From NCBI GenBank assembly GCA_949987705.1, contig OX465283.1, positions 137,666,101 through 137,730,100 of the forward strand: a stretch of DNA of 64,000 nt, in the 5' to 3' direction. Positions 36,401-48,724 of this stretch are shown one piece after another. Source of the DNA: Thereva unica. Its lineage: Eukaryota > Arthropoda > Insecta > Diptera > Therevidae. The position numbers and the translations under genes were made by a program. Position 1 is the stretch's first letter. Every line of letters starts with the position of its first letter. The notes beneath the pieces were generated by a model. It was not told the DNA's origin and ran no database searches. It saw only the letters and a program-made list of their open reading frames with translations.

Positions 36401-39400
36401 CATCATCTTCAGGAACTATGCTCCATTTGAAGGACTCTTTCGTGTATTGTGCTGATACGTTTATTTTGAGAAGTTCTAGTGGATATAAGTTATTTTCTTC
36501 AACTTCTAGCTCGTAATATTTGTGGGTAAAAATGGTGCTGAGGTCTTCTTCTTCGATGACATCTTCACCCTGCAGATTGACCAGCAACATTGCATTCGAA
36601 GACTTCGAAGGACTACCCAAGTCTGAAGCGATAATTGTTAAATTGACATGCTCGTAACCGTTGTAGTGATTGAATTTTGATATTGTCGTAATAATACCAT
36701 CTCTGGAGTCTATTTCGAAGAGATAGGGCATTCGATGATGCAACAATGAAAACATCACTAGACCATTCCCATTGCCAGCGTAGTCCTTGTCAATTGCAGT
36801 TATTTGTTTGACAAATGTTCCTGGAATTGTGTTCCGATTTAGGTATGCCTTGTATACTGGAATTTTGTTCATCAGTTGCATTTTGCTTAGGGCTTCCTCT
36901 GATATCAGCTTACGTCCGGTTTCTTGCAGCTCATTATTTTGTGTTACCGGTATCATATCGTCGTAACCAATAAATTCCGGTGCATTGTCGTTTACATCCA
37001 AGACGTTTATTTCAACTTCAACGGATGTTGTTAGTCGTTTTGATTTGACTGCATTGTCTGTTGCAACAACAAAGAATTCATACTGTGCCTTATATTCTCG
37101 GTCCAAGTCACCATCAACCTTAAGAACGCCTGATTTTGGAGATATTCTGAACGGTATAGAATCTGAACTCTCGACTTTGTATGTAATATTTGCATTTGGT
37201 CCGAAATCCTCGTCTGTTGCCTCAATTCTGTCTATTGACTGATCGGTGTATACACCTTCCTGCAGATCAAATGAGTACCAGGACTTTTTGAAAACAGGTG
37301 CATGATTGTTAACGTCGACTACAGTGAATCGAATTGTTGTTGTATCTGAAAGTCCACCAATATCTTTGGCAGTAATGTTGAGTGTTATTTCAAGATTAGC
37401 CTGAAGGGGATGATTAACCTTGATCTCTCCAGATATTCGGTCTATGTTAAAGAATGGTATTGCATTTTGTTTACCTTTAGTTGATCCCGACGAAGGAATT
37501 GCTGTTTCAGCTGTAATCTCATAAAAAACTTGTGAGTTCTTATCAGTATCATCATCTGTAGCTGTTACTTTAAGAACGACTGTGCCAACTAAAATGTCCT
37601 CCATAATTGCAAACAGTGGTGACGATTTCATCTTTTTCGATTGTCGAACACGCGTTTTAATTATATCACCACGGCGGTTACGGTTTGTTCTTTGTGTTAG
37701 ACTAGAGTTGGACAATCTCGGAGAGCCTGGAAGTGAGTAATTCTCGCTCATCTTTTCGACAAAGTAAATCTCCATATCATCTGTGTATTCTATTATTTCC
37801 ATTCCGGAATCTTTAAAGACAGCAATTTTTTCAAATATTGGCGGATTGTCATTGACGTCAGCAATAAGAATGTTTAGTTTAGCTGTAGAGCATAATCCAC
37901 CAGTATCTTTGGCTACTAGGCTTAAGCTATAAAAATGTTCTCTTTCTCTGTCCAAAAGCCGAGTTCCTACAAACTTAACTCTGTAACGAGGTCCACTAGT
38001 GTAAGTCAAGTTTGGATTGAGAAGCGCTATTTGCATTGCTACGAAGCTCTTTTCTATGTCGAATTGCTCCTGTGACTCCAGGAACGATAACGATTTATTT
38101 CTAAAATCTGAAGTATCGTTTATAAATTCTACAGAAAACAAATCTCTTCCTTCGCCTGCTAGACTGAGTGTAAATTCGGCATTTCTACCAGCATCAGCAT
38201 CAGTAACTTTGATCGCCCGATTCAGTATCACATCAGCTCCGATTGGACTATTTTCATAAATAATTCCTGAGTAGGATGGAGAGTCGAAAATCGGGGAGTT
38301 ATCATTAACATCATCAACGAAGATATTAACTTGATATATTCCAGCTCCACTAACGAATCCTTTAGAATATTCGGCTATTATAGTAAGACGATAGATATCC
38401 CTAGTTTCACGGTCCAATCCTGTTAATGTCATCAATGTACCATCATCCATAATTGTTATTTTATTCGTAACATCCTGTTGATTAGCAATGAGGAAACGCA
38501 ACCCAATCGGCTTATCGTGTTTTAACTTCTTCTCCCTGACAGGATCAGTAACATTATTCCTTAAAAGTCTGCGCTGTGTTATTACACTCGATGAAATTTC
38601 CAAAGGATCATCATCCTTATTTCTACCAACACCAGTTTTCGGCTTCCAAGTAGACATTCTTCTAGTAGTGATTGGGGCGAAATTTCTGGGTGTAGGACTA
38701 GATGAACTTAAGGCATCCTCAAATAGCACTGAAGGGGTAACATATGCAACTGTGGTTTCATCTCCATGAACTTCTCTTGTTTTACGTTTTTTACTATCAA
38801 TAAATGATAAAGACGAAAAGCTAGTCGAATTTCGTCGAAATTTCGAATTAATATGTCGATTTTGCCGAATGTTGTCATCTTTACTTGAAAGACCAACAAG
38901 ATCCTTTATATCAGATGGTTTGTCCATGCCTTTTCTTCCATTTTTGTACAATAATCTTCCAATTAAGGCTCCTGGTAGATTTTCTTTTATGTGAAACTCG
39001 ATTGGATTTAGATTTGTTCCTCTGTGAAAATATAACAAAAAAATTGGATTAAATTTTAAACGTTTTTATGAAATATATAATTTACCTCATCAGAACACCT
39101 CTTTCATCATCGGGACTAACTATATGAACGGTAACGTTTGTCACTAAAACATCTTCTGTATCCGACACAACACCTTCGTCGATTTCAAGAATTTCACCAC
39201 TTTTGGTTATTTGTTTTTCGGATCGGGATGCTCTGCGAGTTAGTCCACTTCTTGGCTTGGTAGAATGTTGCTGTAATTTAGTAATAAATATTTTCAGAAT
39301 TATTTATCAAGAAATCTGCACGATAACATAATAAAAATGCTACTAGCGTTATCTGATTGCTAACTCGGCACGTTTAAATATTAACTCTATTACGAATTTA

Positions 39401-42400
39401 GTAGAAATTTGTTGCTACATTTTATAAAATTAAAGAAAATAAAAGTAAAAGCTTAGAGAACCCATTCACTTATAGCAACATCGAGTTGATTGATCTGCTT
39501 TTTAAAATTTCTAACTATTTGGAAAAATTTGCCACTTTCGACAACTTTTTTTTGCTGAAAATGGAATTGGCATTTTAGTCATTGGGAGCTTAAAGTCTTT
39601 GGGCCCGATGAATCTAGCCCCAATACCTCATGTGGACAATTGCCCTGCCCTATGAGGCTTCCACAGGGCATCTAACACCTTGCCTCATTCGTGCCTCGTT
39701 TTAATGGTGCAAGTTACACTATCCATCACTCGATACTCACATCAAAACGGTTTGTGTATGATGCGGGTATTACACTAAGCATTCATTTTTCTACCTCTTT
39801 TTTGTGTAAAGATTGTGATGCGTTTGTAGTTGTGCAATAAACGCGAATGAGAGGGGGAATTTCTCATAGTTTTCGCAGACCCCCGACTACGATGTTATAT
39901 TTGTGTTAGTGTAATGGAGGGTGAGTCTGGCAAATTTTCTGGCTCAACAGTGAGGAGTCATATGACGCATGAATTGTACTTTCCTGCGACCCCTTGCCTA
40001 AAAAACCGGTTTTGTGTATGGGGGTAATAAACGAAATGAATGATAGTGTAACTTGCACCAATGAATGCCCCATTTGCCTTCCTTGAGGAAAAAGCATTAG
40101 CTGCGTTCCATTTGGTGATATTTTCTCCAGAGTACTTGTAACTATCACTTCTTTTGTTTTCTTTACTCGTATTTACTTCTGATTCCATTGACCATGAACG
40201 CAGCTATTGCTACCCGATGCCGAGTAGAAAAAAGGGTAATAACTGCGCCTTTGTCGAACGCTTTATATTTTAAAACGCGAGTGTCGTTTTACCAAGCGGT
40301 CCCCCATTGAGTACTAATCACCCCATTGCCCCATTTCATTTGTAATGAAGTTTGCCTCATAAGATCCTAATGAGAAACTGATAAGGCATACCTCATTTCA
40401 GTATTACTGTTTATTTTTTTGTGTGGTATTCATGAGAAAACTGAGGGAAAATTCCTCTTTCGGCCCGCCTCTCAATTGCCACATGGGATCCTCATAAGGA
40501 ACCTAAAGGCCCCCATACACGGTCCAATTGGTTGTACAGCGAAGTGCGGTTGTACAACCAAAACTATCGATTGTGGGCCGGTCGGCCGATCAAAATACAT
40601 TGCGCTTATAGGTTTGATGAAAATCTGGTTGTACAGCCAATTTGACCGTGTATGGGGGCCTTAAGGGGGATGATACACGGGTCAACATGTTCTGAAACAC
40701 GAGCTTTTTCTGCGCAGTTCGTAGGCAAAGGGACGGGTCAGGGTGAAGTGTGCGGTGTTGACTGAAACTAGAAACGATTTCTATTTTTCCTCCAGTTGCT
40801 TGAAAAATGTTTATGTATGCGTAACTGTCAAGCGATTCCCCAGCGGGAAAACTAGCGAGGGGTTACTCACGTAACCCAAGAATTCATTAATGATTTGTGT
40901 AACCGCTTACATGGTAATTGAAAATTTCTACTGCAAATTTACAAATTTAGTAAAATGGAGGTCTTTACATTGTAATAGCTAGGTAAGCGACTAGGTAATG
41001 ACTTGTGAAATACTTTCGTTGGAAATGTGATGTGCTTTTATTATTCTTTGTCTTGTCGAAGCCTCTCTTCTTGAGTTTATTCCGTCCTCCAAATTCGTTC
41101 GGTGTGGATCGTGCAGTGCAGTCAAAAAGATATCTTGCTAGTAAAATTCTCACCAAATGTAGCTGAAATGCAATGGTAATTTTGGATAGTAATGTTTTTA
41201 ATGCTAAAAAGGGTAGCCAGAATTTTATTCTGCGCGCCTTACATGGTAATCTATGCATTCACTTAATACACTTCACCTCTGAAATAAGTCCTCGTTTGTA
41301 ATGCCTACAGTAAGTACTTACCGCCATAGGACATCCCTATGTAAAAGTAAGCTATTATTTCATCACAAAGGTAATGGGTCCATCTCATTATCACCTCGCT
41401 TACCTAGCCATTACATTTCCCGCTGGGCCTGGGTGAAAATAATTTGGAATGCACACCCATACATATGAAATCGCAATGTTATTACACAGAGTGTTGCGTG
41501 TAGCGTGTTGACTCGTGTATCACCTCCGCGCAACAAACTGACAGTGTGTTGCAGAGACACGTTGACTCGTGTATCATCCCACTAAGGGAAACCCTGCCCC
41601 TGCCTCTCCTCCGAGCCCCTGAAGCAATGCCCCTTTTAAATACTAGTCAGGTGCGGTTTAAATGCCTTAAGGTCAAAACAGAATTGCGACTGCGACGGCC
41701 GACTGCAACTGCGATTTATGTCAAAGTTGGACGGCGCAGTTAATGTAGAACGAAATTGCAACGGCAACTTCTATTCTGACATAAAAGCGTGAAATTTTAC
41801 GTTGTGTTTGAAAACTAATTTGGTTTTATACCTACATTGTTTGCATAATATATATATTAATTAAAGTGGAATAAAACTTGTTTGTATTTGAATTTCAAGA
41901 AAATATGAATTTTAATGTTGCTTACACTGCGTCGCCGACGGTGATTTTAGAAATTTGCTCAAACGCCGACTTCGACTTCACGGCGCTGTGCCGCTGCAGT
42001 TGTAATTTCGTTATACACGGTTTGTGTTCATTTGCGCTAAACGGCTGACTTCGCCGTCCGCCGTCGCAGCCGCAATTCTGTTTTGACCTTTAGGCTATAC
42101 TGTTATAAGTTCTTAATAGCTTTAATATATTTAGTTTTCGTATGAAAAACCTTGCTTGTGTGCGGCCCTTCGACCACGATCCTTTGCCGCTAGCGACCGA
42201 AACGGCCCTCCACTGTTCTGGGTCATTTGGTTAACATGAAATATTTTGGGTGTGGATTTCCCTCAAGGCAAAGGTGCGGGTACTTTGCGTTTCATCACCA
42301 CATTCTCCGCCGCCCCTGAAACAAGGTCTAAAACTCAATAGGTAACTAAAACTGCTACATTCTCTGAAAATTCCACTATTCGCTTTAAATCCAATATGAC

Positions 42401-45400
42401 CAATATTACATCTTCTTACGATCCTACATGAATAAATAACCATTGGACAATGGAATAATGGACTACTGGATAGGCTCCCGCAGTCTGTGGTGGTTCTTCA
42501 TCTGATATCAATGAAATCCTAAAGAACAGCCCAACCTTCTCTAATCCTCCACAATTTCAGCCTGAAGTTTCGGTGAGCGCCGTGGTACTAGTGGATCCTT
42601 CTGAAAGCGGAATCACCAATATCGCCGCAAACCACTTTTCTTGAACCTTCTACAGTCTTTCGTCGTACAAAACATCATAATTTCAGTGGATTCGACTGAG
42701 GGTCGATATTTATTATCTAGTCTAAGAAAAGGTAGGATTGTCGATTACGTAAGGCGGTTCCTTGCTTACATACACGACCAACCCGACTCTACCTGTCTAT
42801 TTGGTAAAAGCAACATCAGCCTCATCATCTCGACACAATAAGAAGGCTTTCCTACTGATCAGAAAACTGTGCTTATACAGTATCATGAGGATTACCAAAT
42901 CACCTTCCAGCCAGGTACCTATCCAGTTATGTTTCTCATGCAAAATCTCTGAGTAGATATTTCCGTAGCTAATCTGGCGAGAAACAAATATTCATCGGTG
43001 CATTCTATATCCCGCAAATCTGAAGAATCTAAATATGACATACGTTGGATGATGTTAAATAAGACACGTCCTAATCTTTCGTTCTTCCCTGACAAAGAAG
43101 ATAATAACCTTCTTCCCATTATTGTTATCGATATAAAACGTTTTATATCAAATTTTCAGATTTGATTTTCGATTTCTTATGATAATTGGTTAGAACTAGT
43201 TTTTACCAATTGTTATGACGAATTGAACATCCCCCCACCTGCTCCCGAAGAGGAGAAGCTATTCAGTAATTCTAATCACCCCTCCGCAAGGGTCCTTGAA
43301 GTCAATACTTCAATCTCTAATCACTACACACAATACTCTGCTCCTCATATTCTTGGCTTCAAGCTACTTTCGCAGCGCTAGCATTGCTAACGTTAGAATA
43401 CATTTGCGTGTGCGAAACATATCAGAAGATTAAATAATAAATCGAAATAATAGCTACCAACTTTAAATTAGACAAAACTGAAGAACATTGACGCCACCGC
43501 CTAAGCATAGATAGATTTGGGAACAACAAAACTTAGTAAAATGCAAATAAAGGTGTTAGAATTTTGTTTCCATCCCTTATTTCACCCCCATGTAGGACAA
43601 AATTTTAAAAACGCTTGAACAAATGTCTATTTATTTCTTACCATGTGCCTAAATACAAAGGTTCATGTTTTTGTCTTCTATAATGACGGACTCCCATGCA
43701 AACTTTCATCCACTATTTCAACCCCTTCAAGCCTTTTCTCTGCTTGTTCCAAATTTCATTAAAATCGGTTCAGCGGTTTAGGCGTGAAAGCGTAACAGAC
43801 AGACAGACTGGCAGAGCTACTTTCGCATTTATAATATTAGTACGGATTAAACAAATCACGTTGCTTAGCTAAGTTTTATAAGATGTGGAAAAAATCCTAA
43901 ATCATAAAAATTTGTAAAGCATGCAACTCAAGCACAAACTCAAATTTGTAAAGCAAGCACTCGGTAGAAAAGTCCAGGAGCATCGTCATTTTATCATTAA
44001 TTCTAAAACTGTTTGAATAAACTTCCATGTGACAAGATTGCCTCTCTCTAATCGACACATTTATTGAGCAGCAACACGGATTCAGAAAGCATTTAATAGA
44101 GCAGACCACCACCTTTTAATAACAAAACTATTAAAATTTTGATTTTCAGGTGCTGCCATAGAACGGATAAGATTCAAGGATATCTTTATATCAAAGTAGT
44201 TTCAATCTGAGCAGTCATCTAGATTCTCTACTATTCAATATTTACTTCTCAATGTATGAGTTACAAAAACACTTTTCTGCTCACATGCTTGCCCAATCCT
44301 AGAATAAGCATACACTTTTGGATCCCATATTAAAACAGCAAGAGGATTGAATCAGTTCAGGAACAATTTCTTTTATTTGCTTTAATAATTCGCATGATTA
44401 TCAAATCGACCACCCTACACCGTCAGGATCAAGGTGTTGGGTCACAAGCCGCTATCTTTTAGGAGAAAACTACTTATCTCGTGCTTTACCCTAGACGTCG
44501 GAATCCTTAAAGTGCAGTTTCTGTCGGTTAGAAAATAGACTGTCCTATTTAGGAAATCTTATATCACCTCACTACTAACCTCATAGTTCCTAATTCCGGC
44601 TTTTTATCTTATTCTCTTCGCATAAATCAAAATTGTACTTTAGTTTAAATGTGTCTTGTTTGACTAAATAAATAAATAAATAATATTTAAAAACTTACAT
44701 AATTAGCTACAGCTTCAAAATAGTACACAATCCTATCGAAATCATCTAAATCTCGTATAACAGTAACAATTCCTGATCTTTCCTCAATGGCAAAAGGTAC
44801 ACCTTCAGCGTAAGAATGCAGCAAATCATACATAATATCTCCATCACCATCATAGTCCAGCGTCGTTCGCACTTGTCCAACAGAAGTTCCAACAGGTACA
44901 TCAGCTCCAACCCAGAATTCATATGGAGCACCCACAAAGTCAATCATGTCCTCGTTTATGTCGGCATGGACTTCAATTGTTACAACTGATAGTGAGAATC
45001 TCCTTTCTGAAGGATTTGTTGGCTGTAAGTATATTTTTGTTTTGTAATAACCGTGGGGAATTGAAAACATTTTTTTTACTCACCTGATCCGAAGCTTCTA
45101 TAAAAAGTGCTATTCGACCCTTTCTCAATGGTCCCGACACGTATAGAGTTCCAGTCTGCGAGTCTAATCGAAATGGTATATAACCACTTCCTTTTGGGCG
45201 TTGTAGTTCATACAAGATCATGCCGTTTCGTCCTTCATCTGGATCCTTTGCTGTAACTTTCCCTATCACGGTGTTAACAGCAGCATTCACGTTTACTTTG
45301 AATTCGTAAAGATTTCCGTTTTCAAATTGAGGTGTATTGTCGTTGGAATCTAAAAGTGTAATTTCGACTTGAACTGTTCCAGAGTTTTTTGGTCGATCGA

Positions 45401-46897
45401 TATCATACGGTGGGACTCTCTCTACCGCTTGAACAATCATTTTAATGGCAGATCTAGTTTCACGATCAAGTAGCGATTGATCTCGGACAGTTATCCAACC
45501 AGTTCTTGGATCAATTAAAAATGCACCACTGGGAGTCTCTTCGGCTAAATTATAGAAAAACTCTGCATTTTCACCTTGATCTCTGTCGATGGCGTTCACT
45601 TGGAGTACGCTGAATCCACTTGGTAAATTTTCAACGATTGAAATATTGTAAAGTTCGACTTCGAATTCTGGTGCGTTGTCGTTGAGATCCATGATCTCTA
45701 TTTCAACACTAATTGAAGAAATTAATATTAGTATCTTTCTTCTTCTAAAATTTAATTGAAATGAAAAACACTCACCGAGCCAATGCTCGTTTCAAAGGGC
45801 TGTCCTGCTGCCGTGCTTCTATTTGCAGAACGAACGTATTCCCCGGAAGACTTTCTTCTTCGAGATCAATTTCTCGTTCTAAATAGATTATCCCATTTGT
45901 TGGATTAACTCGAAACAACCGTCGTTCGTTTCCTGATATAATATCGTAAATGAGAGTTGCATTAAGGGAATCCTGGTCGAAAGCTTCGATAGACGGGGTG
46001 AAGTACAACGGCATTCTAATTGGTTTTCCCTATTTAATAAAAAAATTCAAAACAACCAAAAATGAAATTAAAATGAACAAACTAATCTAACCGTCATTGG
46101 ATAAAATTCATTTATTTTCGTTCGATAAACACCCTCTGTGAATTTCGGTGGCAAGTCATCCTGATCCTTAACGATAATTTTTAAGGTCGTATTTGTATGT
46201 CTCGTCGGTGTTCCACGATCACTAGCGATCACAGGAATACGAAACTCGCGTATTCCATTATCATAATCGAGAGGTCTTTTAAGTATCAGTAGCGGCTTAT
46301 GCGGGCTCTCTAGGGCAAAATATGGTCCACCTGGATAATGATCAGTTTGTCCCAAGGTAATTTGTACATCTGAATTAGGTGTGTTCGGCTTATCACGATC
46401 GAATGCATGTATGCCCTGATAAACCACAGTTCCCGGTGGTGTTAATTCATCAACTTCTATCACGTAGGGCTCATGCAGGAAAACTGGCGAATGGTCATTG
46501 ATATCCTCCACGTAAACAGTTACTGATATGTACGCTGTCTGAAAGGCAATACCTCAAGTAAGAAAACATTATTTTCTGGCTAGCATTACCTCTTCGTTTC
46601 TTCCTGTTCCGCCTGTGCAGAAGATTCTAAACTTTAATAAATTTTGCGGTACATCTTGATCCACGAGATCGTTTAGAGATTTATCTAATAACACTTGGAC
46701 GGTAGTGGAATTAATTTCCCTTAGACGGAAATATTTGTGGTCAGAAGACCTTTCCATTCCTCGGAGGGCAATCGATGTCCGTGGGTAGGCTCGCAGCAAA
46801 AGAATCTCGGAGCCTGTGTCAGCATCTTCTCGTACACGGATGAAGCGAACTCCTTCCGCCTCGGTTGTAAGTCCATCCAAGGTATGAAATACGCAAG
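27401..46897 (-). CDS. Large single-pass cadherin (Cad89D-like), last 13 exons
   Basis: Calcium-dependent adhesion protein of the cell surface. Exons: 46897-46590, 46538-46092, 46029-45776, 45708-45084, 45022-44699, 39270-39086, 39021-35710, 33050-32982, 32921-32706, 32162-31953, 31865-31773, 27967-27767, 27701-27401. Phases agree at each junction and give 2180 residues plus stop. The signal peptide exon is not in the window. About ten EC repeats carry linkers such as DINDHSPVF, DLNDNAPEF, DVNDNSPIF and DVNNHAPVF; one linker is degenerate (DQDDLPPKF). A non-EC segment follows (from about 35830 into the 33050 exon), resembling the membrane-adjacent domain of PCDH15/Cad23-type proteins. The membrane helix (ISIILAVVVFAGG) is in the 32921 exon. 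A cytoplasmic tail of about 270 residues includes a Cys cluster (CSCNNK, CCGEE) and ends in DLEQRLHNLEQSF, a possible coiled coil. Cad89D is my best guess from length and layout; Cad74A, Cad87A and Cad99C are alternatives. Confidence 0.85.
28856..30187. mobile_element. 1332-bp TIR element with TTT duplication and G-tract ends
   Basis: Ends GGGGTCGTCCATAAATTACG at 28856 and its complement at 30187, flanked by TTT at 28853-28855 and 30188-30190. Copy 2 of the host LINE supplies the empty site. Next to each end lie G-rich blocks (GGGGAGGGAGGGGGTCG at about 28892, GGGGGGGAGGGGGTCGGG at about 30099) and AATCTCACC motifs, in direct rather than inverted orientation. No transposase is encoded. The family is not certain; a 3-bp duplication fits Zator- or Harbinger-like groups. 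Confidence 0.7.
29042..29622. mobile_element. Possible nested foldback inside the TIR element
   Basis: CACTTACAGGCCGCCGG at about 29051, followed by GGCAGTGGCCTG, is inverted and diverged against CAGGCCACGGCCTGCCGGCG ... TGTAAATT ending near 29609. The 580 bp between contain another CAGGCCATAC and GGCGGCCGG pair. This suggests a third insertion layer, but I found no target duplication. Confidence 0.35.
33166..34262 (+). mobile_element. LINE ORF1 and endonuclease start, 3'-truncated
   Basis: In a cadherin intron, opposite strand. The open frame to 33624 (about 150 codons) resembles the DUF4780-type ORF1 domain seen with insect retroelements: a segment ending in WPDAKLKV, then RLSNPQPQASSWKI and a VISKDLW helix. 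A second piece from 34055 reads IAQISLNRSKAASARLCLRL and DLDVVLVQQPW, the N terminus of an R1/jockey-type APE endonuclease. Nothing downstream survives. Usually LINEs lose the 5' end, so loss of the 3' end is odd and implies later deletion. Confidence 0.55.
34285..34690. repeat. Tandemly duplicated CCCCTAAGGGGG repeat
   Basis: Two diverged copies about 260 bp apart, each with AAATAGGTTGTA.AGGGAATTTTTTTC, an AGTCAGA/AGCCAGA box and ACCATAAATAATG, separated by CCCCTAAGGGGG palindromes. No coding sequence. Similar CCCCTAAGGGG repeats are common in arthropod genomes. Confidence 0.5.
35072..35468. mobile_element. MITE, 397 bp, TA target duplication (mariner-like)
   Basis: Inverted ends GGGGTATTCATGAAAACG (25 bp matched in all, to GTGTAAAT) at 35072 and 35468, flanked by TA on each side. 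It lies in the cadherin intron just 5' of 35710 in plus coordinates. Non-coding. The interior has further GTAAAC/GTTTAC alternation. Confidence 0.65.
39706..40059. mobile_element. TIR element, 354 bp, AAT duplication
   Basis: GGTGCAAGTTACACTATC at 39706 and its complement ending at 40059, flanked by AAT (39703-39705 and 40060-40062). It sits inside a larger foldback: CATGTGG.CAATTG near 39635 is inverted near 40475. Non-coding; class unknown because AAT does not match TWA. Confidence 0.55.
40507..40661. mobile_element. MITE, 155 bp, TAA duplication (Harbinger-like)
   Basis: Ends AGGCCCCCATACACGGTC and its complement, extending with few differences to TTGTACA, so the arms cover about 33 bp. 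Flanked by TAA at 40504-40506 and 40662-40664. Very short and palindromic; non-coding. Confidence 0.7.
40668..41582. mobile_element. Foldback element with nested inverted repeat
   Basis: GGATGATACACGGGTCAAC at about 40668 is inverted against GTTGACTCGTGTATCATCC ending at about 41582. Inside it CCCAGCGGGAAA at 40840 is inverted against TTTCCCGCTGGG ending at about 41428, suggesting a second element inserted in the first. No clear target duplications were found for either. Open frames inside are chance. Confidence 0.5.
41670..42089. mobile_element. MITE, 420 bp, TTA duplication (Harbinger-like)
   Basis: Ends AGGTCAAAACAGAATTGC and its complement, arms about 35 bp, flanked by TTA (41667-41669 and 42090-42092). 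The interior is rich in CGAC/GTCG words (GCCGACTGC, GCCGTCGCAGCCG) unlike the AT-rich surroundings. Non-coding. Confidence 0.7.
42100..43550. other. Cadherin intron, no confident feature
   Basis: Scattered open frames on both strands; around 43180-43380 the plus strand could be decayed LINE endonuclease, but no motif is firm. A perfect 20-bp palindrome GATATAAAACGTTTTATATC lies at 43130-43149. Confidence 0.35.
43560..43850 (+). mobile_element. RTE-type 3' end (non-coding tail)
   Basis: Contains AATCGGTTCAGCGGTTTAG, then GTAACAGACAGACAGAC and TTCGCATTTATAATATTAGT, the stereotyped 3' untranslated end of RTE/BovB-like elements and their SINEs in insects. No coding part is attached. It is a different family from the GAA-tailed copies at 1-1106 and 3806-6000. 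Confidence 0.6.
44050..44684 (+). mobile_element. LINE remnant with AAAT-repeat tail
   Basis: EQQHGFRK around 44065 is a reverse transcriptase block (usual QHGFRKG). The middle of the enzyme is deleted. From about 44330 C-terminal wording resumes with QEQFLLFAL-like text. The end is CTAAATAAATAAATAAATAA, a 4-bp-unit tail. It ends 15 bp before a cadherin exon (3' border 44699), so the insertion nearly touches the splice site. Confidence 0.5.
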
Positions 46898-46899
46898 CT

Positions 46900-47555
46900 G
46901 TAATAGAGAGAATGTGTTTAGAGTTGAGATATTGACGTTGGTTATATATCAGATAAACTCGAGTTATTGGCTTGGCTTAAGTTACAGTTAATGTGGTATT
47001 TTTGTAATTGCAGATAAGATGTTTCTGTTGATGTTATTGGAGCACTTTGTGCTGTAATTTATTATGTTGCAGCATTAAGGTGATGTCATACTAAAGGCAG
47101 AGAATAACGTCTTATTATGGAACACTTAGTTGACATATTTAGTATGCACGTAGCGGTAGCAGCAGTGCCGCCACTGGCATATCTGCAGGGTGTGCAGCTG
47201 CACAGCGCCTCCAGAACGAAGCGAGCCAAAAAAAATTATTGGCAGTAAAAATCATTTGAATTCATTATTTGCATTTTGCCTTCATTGAATAGGCCACATA
47301 AATCAGTATATTGAGATTATGTTTGGCTTGTGGCTTATGTTTTGTGAAAGGCAATAATAAAAATTACGCATGTGAATCGACGACTGAACATTATATAGGG
47401 CCTATTTTCCATAATCCTGTCACGGGGGCGGGCTCCTATGAAAGAAATTTCAAATTCTTTACACCCCTGGGGGCTCGTACTGAATTTTTACGCAGGACCT
47501 CCAATTGTCTGGCCGCGGCACTTGGTGGGTAGCTGCGAAATTCTCATAGCCTAGG
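46900..47555. other. Region upstream of the first visible cadherin exon
   Basis: Should be cadherin intron. I find no signal-peptide exon. CTCTCTATTACAG (minus strand) supplies the acceptor for the exon at 46897. The open frame 47311-47532 is unassigned and may be repeat-derived. Confidence 0.35.
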
Positions 47556-47559
47556 ATTG

Positions 47560-48720
47560 ATTTCTTTGGTGAGTCATTATCGAAGAAAGGGAAAGGAAGG
47601 CCAAAATGCCTTTCTGTATGTGTAAGCAAACTTTCGGCAAGATATGGGGTTTGAAGCCGTACATGGGGTGCTCACTATACACGGAAGTGATTCCACCAGT
47701 GATAAAATATAGATCCACCGTGAGCAGCAGAGGGCCACCTGTTGAAGTGGGTTGCTGGGTTGAGAAAACCAACGGGCACAGCAATATACTACGCTCTCTA
47801 CTACAGGAAATGGTAGTAGGGTCCATCGACCACAAGGTCGCAAGATTAAATTTCGGTAGTGGCCTCAATATTCAGATCAATGCCATGAGGAATGGGAAGA
47901 TTTCCAATCAGACAAACGACCACGACTTTATCCTGTACCCAGACGGATCTAAATCAGAGTTTGGTGTAGGGCCTGAAGTTTTTCTCCATGGTATAATTTT
48001 CAAAATTCTACTTACTGCCTAATGCCTCCAGCGATTTCCAGGCAGAGCTTGTGGCGATTGTTCTGTAATACAGTCATCCCCAAGGCCGGGAGCCAGGATA
48101 TTTCTGTCATCAGATACCGGCTATCAAGTTTAATTTGCAATCTTGATGAAAACTACCCGAGGGAAGGTATAAGGTCTCTCTTCAGCGGGCCCAGGGACAC
48201 AGGAACATCGAGGCCAAGGAGAAGCCAGATGAAGTGACCAGACTGAAGGGCAACTCTTGCAGGCACATCGACGTAGAATGTGGAGAAGCCACTGTGCTAA
48301 AGGGAGACATCCCCATGTACTTTCTCTCAGTACCTTCCTCCTTCTTATCAAAATGTGCCTAGTCTAAGAAGACTTGTTACAGCAATCAGATATCGGGAGT
48401 GTTCTTGGTGATGCCACGCAAGGATATCGCCAGAATGTCGAAACACTGGCCAATTGGAGATTATACAGTCACACTGACCGTATAACATCCACTGCCGTAG
48501 TTGCAGAGAGGATCAGGTCAGTGAGACACCCAAACAGTTTCTCTACAGGTGTTCGGGTTGGGCCAGTAACATATATCGTTTTTGGGAACCTCTTCTTAAG
48601 GAGTTTTGAACATGTTTCGAACTTAAAATAAGAGATTTCATCTGGTATACCCAAATCTGACGGAATGGATGTTAAATCTCTCGTGTTTATTGCCTCCTTT
48701 CACGCAAACGTTTTTCACGA
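47560..48720 (+). mobile_element. R1-like LINE remnant, end of RT and RNase H
   Basis: CKQTFGKIWGLKPYMG at 47618 and the following VGCWVEKTN match the post-polymerase region of R1-clade elements (usual C...FGK.WGL.P...W.Y). LYPDGSKSEFGVG at about 47930 is the RNase H start (DGS). Frame breaks follow, and the rest to about 48720 is only weakly readable. Same clade as the fossil at 8885-10250. Confidence 0.6.
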
Positions 48721-48724
48721 GTGA

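Noticed and set aside
36037..38769. Plus-strand open frames opposite the large cadherin exon
   Set aside because: Shadows of a 3.3-kb coding exon; no family motifs.
1171..46897. Aminopeptidase plus cadherin as a linked toxin-receptor locus
   Set aside because: Members of both families bind Bt toxins in some insects, but this cadherin is not of the midgut receptor type by its features, and proximity alone proves nothing.
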